DNA of 36,127 nucleotides, from assembly GCF_001428045.1 (NCBI RefSeq), contig NZ_LMSD01000012.1, forward strand, positions 722,607-758,733. Direction: 5' to 3'. This DNA is from Paenibacillus sp. Soil750. Its GTDB lineage: Bacteria; Bacillota; Bacilli; Paenibacillales; NBRC-103111. The position numbers and the translations under genes are program-made. Below are positions 6,194 to 13,936 of this stretch, one piece after another. How positions within the stretch are numbered: position 1 is the first letter of the stretch; the number at the start of each line of letters is the position of its first letter. The notes under the pieces were generated by a model that searched no databases, was not told the DNA's origin, and was given only the letters and a program-made list of their open reading frames with translations.

Positions 6194-6395
6194 AATGTAT
6201 CATAAAATATTGCTTCCAAAACAATTAGAAATAAGCGCCGATCCGCAATTTAGAAGGGATAACGCAGGAATTACGTTATTCCTTATAGGTGTGTTTAAAA
6301 ATTCACTCAAATTAAAAGTAATGCAAAAAAGAATATCGATATAAAGGAAAACAAATGGAATATCTATGAATTTTATAAAATAGAAATAATGGAAA
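6194..6395. other. AT-rich gap without a gene
   Basis: The stretch between the YolD-like fragment and the small plus-strand gene is A/T-rich. The only frame across it on the minus strand is Phe/Ile-rich with no ribosome site and I do not accept it. It presumably contains the promoter of the 6396 gene, but no confident -35/-10 pair was found. Confidence 0.5.
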
Positions 6396-6623
6396 ATGGA
6401 GGTGGACAATCTGTATATTGAGATGACTAAACAACAAATTCTTCAGCTTGAAAAGAATAAAGATGCTGAGTGTTTAGCACGGTTCGGTGATTTGGAGAGA
6501 GCTAAATCATATTACGCTAAACAAAACGGTATTTATACAGCATACATTGAAAACATTGAAAATTTAAAAAATGGCTTTGCCACACCAGTTAAGGTTTATA
6601 AAATGAACAGACTGCCGAATTAG
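6396..6623 (+). CDS. Small hypothetical protein (75 aa)
   Basis: No family recognised. The frame ATG 6396 to the stop at 6623 is mostly Lys, Glu, Asn, Tyr and Leu with a helical pattern (TKQQILQLEKNKDAECLARF) and a C-terminal TPVKVYKMNRLPN. The only good ribosome site, GGAGGTG at 6398-6404, lies just inside the frame, so the true start may be downstream, at CTG 6411 or less likely ATG 6423. It faces the TrlF-like gene tail to tail with a shared palindromic terminator between them. The length, coherent composition and terminator favour a real gene. It could be a partner of the TrlF-like ATPase, but that is only location. Confidence 0.5.
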   Translation: MEVDNLYIEMTKQQILQLEKNKDAECLARFGDLERAKSYYAKQNGIYTAYIENIENLKNGFATPVKVYKMNRLPN

Positions 6624-6637
6624 AATTCGACAGTCTG
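6608..6637. terminator. Palindromic hairpin between convergent genes
   Basis: CAGACTG at 6608-6614 pairs with CAGTCTG at 6631-6637. After one mismatch, CGAATT pairs with AATTCG around a two-base turn, so the 30 bases are almost a perfect palindrome. It sits between the stops of the 75-aa gene and the TrlF-like gene. Confidence 0.6.
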
Positions 6638-6642
6638 ATAAA

Positions 6643-9343
6643 TTAACCTAATGCTTTCGATATTCTAAAATACCTTTTATCAAGGGCATCTTTACCACCC
6701 TCCATTACTTCACAAACAGATTCCCTTATGTCTTTATCTTGAAGTGCTCCTGAACTTTGTTTTCTAATTTGACCACCAGAAAATGCCATATGAATAATAT
6801 TCTCTGCAGCACCATTAACTGGAATATTAGGATTATGTGTAATTACAATTATCTGTTGTTTTGATTTAAAATCCCTAAGCCCCTTTACAACTAGATCTGT
6901 AATTCTTTTTGTATCAAGGTCTTCTTCAGGCTGATCAATGATTAATGGAGATTCATCAAGAAGTAACATTAATGACAACATCGCTGCGGTTCTTTGTCCC
7001 GCAGATCCTGTTTCAATATCCTCTTCCCGTCCCGAGGGACTTACAATCTTTAATGTTATCTTGTCATCAGGATACCAGAGGATTAGCCTGTCCGTATCTT
7101 CAGGTGTACTGGTGTTTATTGTGGCTAGATGTCTAACTAAAAATCTACTTAGCCCCTTGGTATCAGATTCTGATGCAGCTACAATTCGTTTAATAATTTC
7201 CTGTCTGAATTCCCAACGATCATCGGATTTTGACAATTCATAAATAAATCCACCTGAGGGGTTGCCATCTTCATCCCTCTCAAGAATATCCCTGGAGTAT
7301 TCATTTGAAGTTTTTCGAATAATACCTCTGAAATTATTTTCTGCATCATCGAGATTGCCCATGATTTCGAGATACATACGAATATGTCTATTGTCACCTT
7401 GCCATCGATTTATTACTTGCATTCTTAAATTTCTAAGTTCCTTTTGATGCTCATTTATTAGAGCATAAATTGAATTGCTTTCTTGTTTTAGAGCACCGAG
7501 TTGTACTTCCAATTTTTCAATATCAATAATTTTTTGTTCGAGGACCCTTTTTCGTCCAACTAAGTCCCCATATGCATTTGGATTTCTCTCTCCAGCTTTT
7601 CTCAGTTCCTCAACAAATTGTTCATAGATTATTTGATGCTCATTGCGTGTTTTTTGCCACGGTAAAGCTTCCACTGCTACCTGTGCTGAATCAGAAAAAC
7701 TTTTCAACTCCAGTGATAAACCAACTAATTGCTCAATTAGTCCTCTATATCTCTGGAGTTGAGCTTCAATTATTACTTTTGTTTCAGTATCCAATTGAAT
7801 TAGCTCACCTTCACTAAATGTGATATCTGGATGAGCAATTACATTTGTGCTAAGGGTTGTAGCGAAGGCATCTATGGTTGAGAACTTTTCCAATATGCGA
7901 TTTTGCAGAAGCTGTGATTTTTGAAAGTTCTCAAGGATCTCTTTATACCCTGACTCCTCAAATACCTTCATCTTCGCTTTTATATCATCAATCTCTGAAA
8001 CAATCCCTACTTTCGAAGTGGTTTCTGAATTTATTGCTCTTAGACTGCTTCGAAGTTCTAACCATTTTCTTATTAACTCTTTGTTTTTTTCATTCCATCC
8101 CTTTTTATCGAATTGGTCATCAATAATATTAATTATCGAATTTGGATCTTCAGTTAGTGCATGGAGTTGCTTCTGACTAAATATTCTTATCGGGAACCTA
8201 ATATCAATATCACTAGTCTCTTCCTTAGCAAGCCACTCATGCGATTGCGGATCTTTATGTTCCTCGGTGATTGTATTGTTTTCCCATGTTAGTGCAATAT
8301 CCCTTGCATCTTTTCTAAGTTCAACCCTTATTTTTGTGTTACTCAATAACATGCCTGGTCTTCCTCTATCTGATGGAACTTTTTTAAAATTCAAAAACTC
8401 ATCCTCAATCTTTTTAGGCATACCTCTCGTGTTATCTAGGGGGAGCCTCATAAACTCAATTAGGCTAGATTTTCCCGATCCCCTGCCACCTATAATTGAG
8501 TTTAACCAAGGACTAAATGAGACTTCTAGTGCCTGCGGCCGACCGACCTTTGCACCATTAACAATAGAGATATTATTAATATAAAATCTATTTCCTAAAT
8601 CATTTGGACTCCCTGTAAAACAATCCCCTCTAATAACTCCATCATCACCATCATGTAAAGCAAGTCGCAGGGCAGTTAGATTAGGTTGTTCCATTTTAAC
8701 CCACGAAAAGCTACTCCCAACCTGCGATGGCCGATGACTATCAGAACCACATACTTCCGTATAATTAAGTTTTGATTGTATGTACAATTGGGGTTTTTCA
8801 TATTCTGGATTACACACTTGCATTGCAAAAATACCTTTAGCTGTTAAACATGTTGATAATGAGTTCCCTCTCTGTTCTACAAAAAGGCCACATGGCTGAT
8901 CTACATGTGCAGGTATAGCAATACCTTGCAAATTGCAAATAATATCTATAACTTCGTTGAACGATTTTCTTGTGCAAGAATCTGACGCACCTATTTGTCC
9001 CTCATATTCGCATCTGCCTAAGACTCTGCTGATTTTTTCTGAACCATCTGAGGGATCAAATATTGCCAATACATGTATATTTCCATTCACCGTAATTTCA
9101 ACACCAGGGAATATAACAAGTTCTCTAAATCCTTCTTCCCCTTCAATCCGCATTAATTCTAACTCTGACTTTAATTCATCTATCCAATGCCCTGAATTAT
9201 GATCCGTTACAGCTACACAGTCGATTTCCTGTGCCATGTGATCTAAAAGCCACTGTTTGGCAGTTCGAGTCATATCTCTATAATCATTAGACATAGGTGT
9301 GTGTGTGAAAATCAAATTTCCACCATTTTGAACCAATGTACAT
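6643..9343 (-). pseudogene. TrlF-family PHP + SMC-like AAA ATPase, frameshifted in an (AC)n tract near its start
   Basis: The body (6643 to about 9290) encodes ~880 residues. A PHP phosphoesterase domain (~1-240) shows AVTDHN, FPGVEI, IPAHVDQP and CGSDSHRP. The P-loop IGGRGSGKSS (~285) opens an ABC/SMC-type ATPase, interrupted by long coiled coil (~400-690), then signature TGSAGQRTAAM and Walker B PLIIDQPEEDLD, then VITHNPNIP. This is the layout of TrlF-family ATPases, seen in defence-rich regions. The native start is ATG 9343, eight bases after GGAGG, giving MYIGSKWWKFDFHTHT: the family's usual opening. That frame stops at 9287. The body frame is reached only if two bases are added to the (AC) run at 9297-9307, restoring HTHTP. 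Without that, translation would need a poor TTG at 9336 and would lose the HxH metal motif. It is either an off state, a mutation or a sequencing error. Confidence 0.75.
9297..9307 (-). repeat. Short (AC)n tract at the TrlF HxH motif
   Basis: On the coding strand the run is CACACACACAC followed by CTATG. It encodes the metal-binding HTH of the PHP domain in the frame of ATG 9343. One more AC unit would join the start to the 880-codon body. Confidence 0.85.
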
Positions 9344-9598
9344 TTATGAAACCTCCAATTATTACGAAGAATACTTAAACCATAAATGTGTAATATTCGC
9401 TAAATATCGACTAATTCCTTTTTTTGGAATCTCCCTGAAGCCACTATAAAATGATTAGCTAACTCAAATAGAACCATGTGTTCCTAGTTGCGACTTAAGT
9501 TTATACAATTATCGATTGAATAATGATGTGTAATTCTTTGATTAACTCATTTGCCCATTGTTGTATAGAAAAAACTAAAATTCTCTTACCGTAAACAT
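9344..9598. other. Gene-free stretch upstream of the TrlF-like gene
   Basis: This holds the promoter region and GGAGG (9352-9356) of the TrlF-like gene. A minus-strand frame ending at 9501 runs back through the hairpin and the repeat array, which argues against it being a gene. I see no other feature. Confidence 0.5.
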
Positions 9599-9642
9599 AA
9601 AAAACATCGTCTAGAAATTGATTTTCTAGGCGATGTTTTTTG
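9599..9642. terminator. Hairpin with A and T tracts
   Basis: AAAAAACATCG, a G-T pair and CTAGAAA mirror TTTTCTAGGCGATGTTTTTT across a four-base loop. It is a strong bidirectional terminator and directly abuts the repeat array on its right. A hairpin has the same position relative to the second repeat cluster at 16995-17049. Confidence 0.8.
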
Positions 9643-9960
9643 TCACAGCTTATGAAACAACATTTTGTCAAACTCCATGAAACACATTGATTTTTAGCTT
9701 TTTGCCACACCTTATGACTAAAAATTGTTGATTCTTTCTATGGACAATTCACACCATAATATTCCATGTTGTTAAAACAACACTTTTGCCAAGCATTTGA
9801 AACCATGATCCTTATACAATGCGGGATTGAAGCCTTTCCTTTGTCAAACTATCCGCCTTCTTTGCCAGAGTTTCTGCTCGTATTGTCAAACCTAATGAAG
9901 TCCTACAACAATTCTAAAGAATTATGGAATTTCACAAAATTGTGATGTTTCATAAATAAT
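9637..9960 (+). repeat. Array of degenerate direct repeats, possible TnsB-binding sites of a Tn7-like end
   Basis: Seven copies of a motif near TTTTG(T/C)CA(A/C)A..TTATGAAACA can be lined up by their G(T/C)CA core at 9642, 9667, 9704, 9788, 9843, 9864 and 9885. Spacings are 25, 37, 84, 55, 21 and 21 bases. The first two copies are clear; later ones share only the first half. The array ends with a 33-base block repeated at 17117-17149. Arrays of about 20-base sites are how transposase TnsB recognises the ends of Tn7-like elements, and tniQ genes lie 7-8 kb away. A precise end with target duplication was not found. Confidence 0.4.
9908..9940 (+). repeat. 33-bp direct repeat, left copy
   Basis: The block ACAATTCTAA-nn-AATTATGGAATTTCACAAAAT recurs at 17117-17149 with only the two n positions different. 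The pair brackets the sugar-transport cluster in the same orientation. Confidence 0.85.
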
Positions 9961-9964
9961 TATA

Positions 9965-9997
9965 AAACGGAGTCCGCAAACCCGCGTGGCTCCGTTT
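9965..9997. terminator. Hairpin, likely terminator of the sugar cluster
   Basis: AAACGGAG pairs with CTCCGTTT, with an interrupted GC-rich inner stem. It is the first hairpin downstream (in the minus direction) of the permease and broken gene, about 170 bases beyond the latter. Confidence 0.6.
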
Positions 9998-10075
9998 CTG
10001 TTGTTTCAGAATTTGTTAGATTTAAAGTTCGACTCGGCGAAAATAACTGTTTGTTGCAGAATTCGTTAGAAAAAA
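9998..10075 (+). repeat. Two copies of a TGTTG..CAGAATT.GTTAGA motif
   Basis: TGTTGTTTCAGAATTTGTTAGA (shown here only to 22 bases in total as TGTTGTTTCAG + AATTTGTTAGA) begins near 9999. TTTGTTGCAGAATTCGTTAGA recurs about 50 bases later. The TGT-n-GTnnCAGAA shape is reminiscent of transposon ends bound by TniA/TnsB-type transposases. No inverted partner was found on the other side. Confidence 0.35.
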
Positions 10076-10163
10076 ATTTCAGCCTTAATACGGTTTATAC
10101 ATAAATATTCATCGAAAAATTTTTATCAGGAAAAGCTTATAGTTCTTAGCATTTTCATGGGAT

Positions 10164-10403
10164 TCAATAAGCCTCCGACCACTCCGGGCAGTGATTCTCG
10201 GGTACTGCATATTGGATCATGACGTCAGCTCGTTCCTCCTCTCCCGAGACAGGGTCCGGAACTGTGCCAAGTACCTATTCATGGTCACGCGCTTTACCAT
10301 CTTCCATGCAGACGGACAGGCGAGTCAGATCTTTCTGTATGCGTAATTTGATTCGGTTAATGATTAATGGAGAAATGCCAAAGTAAGTCTCCTCCTCTTG
10401 CAT
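10164..10403 (-). pseudogene. Small gene after the permease, with internal TAG stop
   Basis: Seven bases after the permease stop, ATG 10403 follows an AAGGA site and reads MQEEETYFGISPLI... for 42 codons to a TAG. The same frame then continues for 36 more sensible codons (VLGTVPDPVSGEEERADVMI...NHCPEWSEAY) to TGA at 10166-10164. The uninterrupted frame on both sides of one stop suggests a single point mutation in an 80-codon gene, or the remnant of a larger enzyme of this sugar cluster. I do not recognise the family. There is no signal peptide. A readthrough or selenocysteine-type explanation is unlikely because the codon is TAG. Confidence 0.5.
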
Positions 10404-10409
10404 AAACAG

Positions 10410-11279
10410 TCATCCTTTAACTGAACCTACGAACATCCCCTTATTGAAATGCTTCTGAAGAAACGGATAGATAACGAGTAACGGAAGTGCCGTAATCAAA
10501 ATTGCTGCCATACGCGCAGCAGGGGTGTAAGTAAATAACACTTCGTTCAATTGACCAGTTTTCTCATCATTAAGGACCAACATTTGTCTTAAGAATACTT
10601 GAAGCGGCCACTTTGAATCGTCATTTAAATAGATAACGGCTGAAAAATAAGTATTCCAGTTTCCAACCAGATAAAATAAGGTAAATGTTGCGATCGCAGG
10701 CTTCGCCAAAGGCAAGATAATCGTTGCGAACATCCTCCACTCCCCGCAGCCATCTATCCTCGCCGATTCCTTAAGTTCGTTAGGAAGAGCCGCAAAGAAG
10801 CTGCGCATAACGATCACATTAAAAGGGGCGATTGCCACTGGAAGCCATAGCGCCCAATAGGTGTTGGTGAGCCCAAGTCCGTCCACGATTAAATAAGTCG
10901 GGATCAGGCCGCCGGAGAATAGCATCGTAAACAAGATTAAGAAGTTAATGACAGACCTGCCCTTAATCCAAGATTCCGACAAACCGTATGCCATCAAAGA
11001 AGTAAGGGTGATATTGATAAGTGTTCCGACAACGGTAATGATCACTGAACTCTTGAACGCGCTAAGAAAGCCGGGATTGTTCAATAAGTATTGATAAGCT
11101 TCCAATGTCCAAGAGCTTGGGAGGAGAAAGAAGCCCCGCGTGTAGTAATCTCGAACTGGAGCGAACGAAGTCGTAATTACGTACAGTAGCGGAAACAGAA
11201 TCGAAATCGTGAAGATGATAAGAAAAGCGTATAGGAGACACGTAAAAACGAGGTCGCCCTTCGAAATGCGTTTCACCAT
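10410..11279 (-). CDS. Carbohydrate ABC transporter permease, LplC-like
   Basis: The 289-residue inner-membrane protein has six predicted helices and the EAA loop ESARIDGCGEWRMFATIILP (~190-210), by which permeases contact the ATPase. It ends GMFVGSVKG, the usual ending of the LplC/YtcP branch of the CUT1 family. Its ATG overlaps the stop of the upstream permease (TAATG). With that permease and the lipoprotein it forms an importer for an oligosaccharide. No ATPase gene is in the window; in Bacillota a shared MsmX-type ATPase normally energises such importers. The substrate is unknown. Confidence 0.9.
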   Translation of the reverse strand: MVKRISKGDLVFTCLLYAFLIIFTISILFPLLYVITTSFAPVRDYYTRGFFLLPSSWTLEAYQYLLNNPGFLSAFKSSVIITVVGTLINITLTSLMAYGLSESWIKGRSVINFLILFTMLFSGGLIPTYLIVDGLGLTNTYWALWLPVAIAPFNVIVMRSFFAALPNELKESARIDGCGEWRMFATIILPLAKPAIATFTLFYLVGNWNTYFSAVIYLNDDSKWPLQVFLRQMLVLNDEKTGQLNEVLFTYTPAARMAAILITALPLLVIYPFLQKHFNKGMFVGSVKG

Positions 11280-12238
11280 TAATACACCCCCTCCTCTCCG
11301 AACCGTTTCGCGATTTTATTCGCACCTAAGACCATTACGAGTCCTACGAACGATTTAAACAATCCGATCGCGGTAGCATAGCTGAAATCGCCTTGTACTA
11401 GTCCTTGGCGATATACATAGGTTTCAAAAACGTCCGACACTTGAAGGTTCATTGGATTCTGCAGCAGAAAAATATGTTCGAAGCCAACATCGATAAAATT
11501 TCCAACCCGCAGAATAAGCATGATCAGAATAACGGATTTCAGCGATGGCAAGGTAATATGCCAGATTTGGCGAATCCTGCTTGCTCCATCCACCCTGGCA
11601 GCTTCATACAATGCTGGATCGATAGAAGCGATTGACGCCAAATAAATAATCGCGCCCCAACCAGCTCCTTGCCAAATATTGTGAAATAGCCAAACCCAGC
11701 GAAAATATTGCTGATCCGTCATCAAATTGATGCGGTCATATCCCAAAGCTTCCAACATCATGTTTACACCGCCATCTTGCGCCCGGAAGAATATCATCGT
11801 GATTCCAACAATGACAACCCATGAAAGAAAATGCGGCGCGTACAATATGGTTTGCATGGCGTTTTTAAAGTATTTAAATCTCACTTCATTGAGCAAAATT
11901 GCGATTAGAATCGGGAATGGGAAAGCTATCACGATATCCAGAAGATTTAGTAGTAATGTGTTTTTAAGTAACAGCAAAAAGTCACTCTCAGAGAATAATC
12001 GAACGAAATGGTCGAATCCGATCCACTCACTCTTCCATACGCCTTGAAATGGTGAGTAATCCTTGAATGCGATGAATAGACCGAACATCGGACCGTATCG
12101 GAAAATTAGGAAATACAACAGCCCTGGAAAGATCATCAAATAAAACGGGAATGCTCGTTTTAAGTACTTTGCTTTTGTTTTCGCCGAAGGAATCGATTGT
12201 GCTCTTGCGATATTCGTGTGTGATACCTTTTGATTCAT
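11279..12238 (-). CDS. Carbohydrate ABC transporter permease, LplB-like
   Basis: ATG 12238 is preferred over the upstream TTG at 12262 because GGAGGT lies ten bases before it. The 319-residue protein has an N-terminal cytoplasmic stretch, six membrane helices, the segment RYGPMFGLFIAFKDY near the first helix that marks the LplB/YteP branch, and the EAA loop YEAARVDGASRIRQIWHITLP. It pairs with the LplC-like permease, its stop overlapping that start by one base. The upstream gene is the binding lipoprotein, from which it is separated by a nested hairpin at 12268-12330. Confidence 0.9.
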   Translation of the reverse strand: MNQKVSHTNIARAQSIPSAKTKAKYLKRAFPFYLMIFPGLLYFLIFRYGPMFGLFIAFKDYSPFQGVWKSEWIGFDHFVRLFSESDFLLLLKNTLLLNLLDIVIAFPFPILIAILLNEVRFKYFKNAMQTILYAPHFLSWVVIVGITMIFFRAQDGGVNMMLEALGYDRINLMTDQQYFRWVWLFHNIWQGAGWGAIIYLASIASIDPALYEAARVDGASRIRQIWHITLPSLKSVILIMLILRVGNFIDVGFEHIFLLQNPMNLQVSDVFETYVYRQGLVQGDFSYATAIGLFKSFVGLVMVLGANKIAKRFGEEGVY

Positions 12239-12267
12239 AGATTTCTCTACCTCCAAGTCCAACCTAA

Positions 12268-12330
12268 CACGAGCGTGAAGAGTAGGACAGGCCGCAATAA
12301 AGATGCGGCCTGTGCATACCGAAGCTCGTG
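12268..12330. promoter_or_regulatory. Nested hairpin between binding-protein and permease genes
   Basis: The outer arms CACGAGC (12268-12274) and GCTCGTG (12324-12330) enclose an inner stem ACAGGCCGCA / TGCGGCCTGT with a short loop. There is no T tract. Such structures after a binding-protein gene usually protect its mRNA or reduce read-through so that the lipoprotein is made in excess over the permeases. Confidence 0.6.
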
Positions 12331-12337
12331 AAAGTCA

Positions 12338-13855
12338 TTATTTCTGTACCGCTGCTTCGTTGATTTCTTTTATGATTTGTTCCCCACCATTTGCAACCCA
12401 GTCCTTGGAAGCCTTATCGATGGATTCGACTGGCTGTTCACCCATAATAATTTTGTACGTTGCTTCTTGAAACTTTGCGTTCAAATCAGCGCTCTTCTTC
12501 TTGTAAGTATCCGAATAGACTTCAAGTCCCATTGCGGCATTCGGCCATGGATATTTTTCGACAAGTGCCTTGTAATCCTCATTACGTTTAATTTCAGCTG
12601 GGCTAGTCCATAAATAGAGGTTGAAATCCGTTCCTGGACGTTTAAACAGATTGCTGTTCAGGTGGCGTGGCACGTCAGGCTCCCACTTATCGGTGATCTC
12701 GTACTTCCCTTCTGCGTTCTTCTTATAATGGACACCTTCGACACCATTCTTCATGACCTTCGTACCTTCCTCTGTGACCCACCAATCAAGGATTTGAAGA
12801 ATGCGATCGATCTTCTCCTTACCCGCCTTCGCGTTGATAACCTGCTTGGTAAGGCCGATCGCCATATTCGTGTTTCCGCGAAGTCCCGCAGGTCCGGCAG
12901 GTGGAGCCATAGGAACGATAACCGGTTTCGTTTCAGGGAAGGTTTTTTTGACAGCTGACTCAATGTCATTGTAAGCGTTGTGGTACTGAAACAGACCCAG
13001 TTTATTCGACTTCATTAGATCTTCAATCTCAGGCGTCTTGCGAAGCACAAAGTCTCGATCCAACACGCCTTCACTATAAGCCTTCTTCATGAAGGCAAGA
13101 TAAGCTTTATATTCCTCAACTTGCAACTGGTGCGGGATTAGTTTCCCATCTTTCTTTGTCCACTCGTTTGCAATGCCGAACGCATTACGGAGAGAGATGT
13201 TATTGGCTGCAAAGCCTACCGTGTCATTTTTGCCGTTCTTGTCTGGATCCTGTTTCGCGAACGCCTTGGCAATTTCATAGAATTTGTCAACTGTAAATTC
13301 ATCTGCTGAAGGAAGCTTCATCCCGAGGTTATCCAGCCAGTCCTGTCGGATTTGCACCGTATCCCTAACAGTCCAGCTAATTTCAGGGAGACCGTACAGC
13401 TTTCCACTAGGGTTAAGTACTTTCACAGCTTCATGATCCATCGGGAAAGCTTTGCTTAGGTTCTTATATTCCGGTAGTACTCCCGATAAATCCATGAACG
13501 CACCTTCACGCTGCCAAGTTATATACGTGTCACTGTATGCTCGATATAAATCCGGCAGAGAACCCGACGCCGCCATAACCTTCAACTTCTCGTTGTACTC
13601 AGGTCCGTTAATAAGCTGGAGCTTAATGTCAACATTAAATTTTTCATTTAAATACTTGATAGTTGGGTGATCTTCTGCCCATTTCGGACCACTCCAGTAC
13701 TGAGCAGCTATCGTAATCGGGATTCTTTCTTTATTTTTCCCGGAATCTGACGATGTACTTGCACTCGGTGCGTTTCCACCGTTATCGCCAGATGAACAAC
13801 CTGCGATCAGGCTAAGGGCAAGAAAGGATCCTGTAACCGTCTTTGTTAGCTTCAT
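12338..13855 (-). CDS. Extracellular solute-binding lipoprotein, LplA-like
   Basis: The 505-residue product has a lipoprotein signal: KLTKTV, hydrophobic stretch, then lipobox LIAGC with the lipidated Cys20, followed by a Gly/Ser-rich linker. The rest is a family 1 type sugar-binding protein; ITIAAQYW, KVMAASGSLPDLYR and GVEGVHYKKNAEGKYEITD are typical of the LplA/YtcQ group. ATG 13855 follows AGGGGAG. It captures the sugar outside the membrane and delivers it to the two permeases downstream. An 81-base gap separates it from the histidine kinase gene, with AT-rich sequence that could hold its own promoter controlled by the adjacent regulator. Confidence 0.9.
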   Translation of the reverse strand: MKLTKTVTGSFLALSLIAGCSSGDNGGNAPSASTSSDSGKNKERIPITIAAQYWSGPKWAEDHPTIKYLNEKFNVDIKLQLINGPEYNEKLKVMAASGSLPDLYRAYSDTYITWQREGAFMDLSGVLPEYKNLSKAFPMDHEAVKVLNPSGKLYGLPEISWTVRDTVQIRQDWLDNLGMKLPSADEFTVDKFYEIAKAFAKQDPDKNGKNDTVGFAANNISLRNAFGIANEWTKKDGKLIPHQLQVEEYKAYLAFMKKAYSEGVLDRDFVLRKTPEIEDLMKSNKLGLFQYHNAYNDIESAVKKTFPETKPVIVPMAPPAGPAGLRGNTNMAIGLTKQVINAKAGKEKIDRILQILDWWVTEEGTKVMKNGVEGVHYKKNAEGKYEITDKWEPDVPRHLNSNLFKRPGTDFNLYLWTSPAEIKRNEDYKALVEKYPWPNAAMGLEVYSDTYKKKSADLNAKFQEATYKIIMGEQPVESIDKASKDWVANGGEQIIKEINEAAVQK

Positions 13856-13936
13856 TTAGAGTAACACTCCCCTTGGTTATATTCTCTTGACAATGTTAAG
13901 TATATAACTTCCCTTAGCCCAGAAAATTGTACAATC

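Noticed and set aside
6200..6409. Minus-strand Phe/Ile-rich frame
   Set aside because: Composition follows the AT-rich DNA, no ribosome site, and it overlaps the start of the opposite-strand small gene.
9501..9710. Minus-strand frame of 69 codons upstream of the TrlF-like gene
   Set aside because: It runs through the TnsB-site-like repeats and a terminator hairpin and has no ribosome site. The C-terminal half looks protein-like, but I could match it to nothing.
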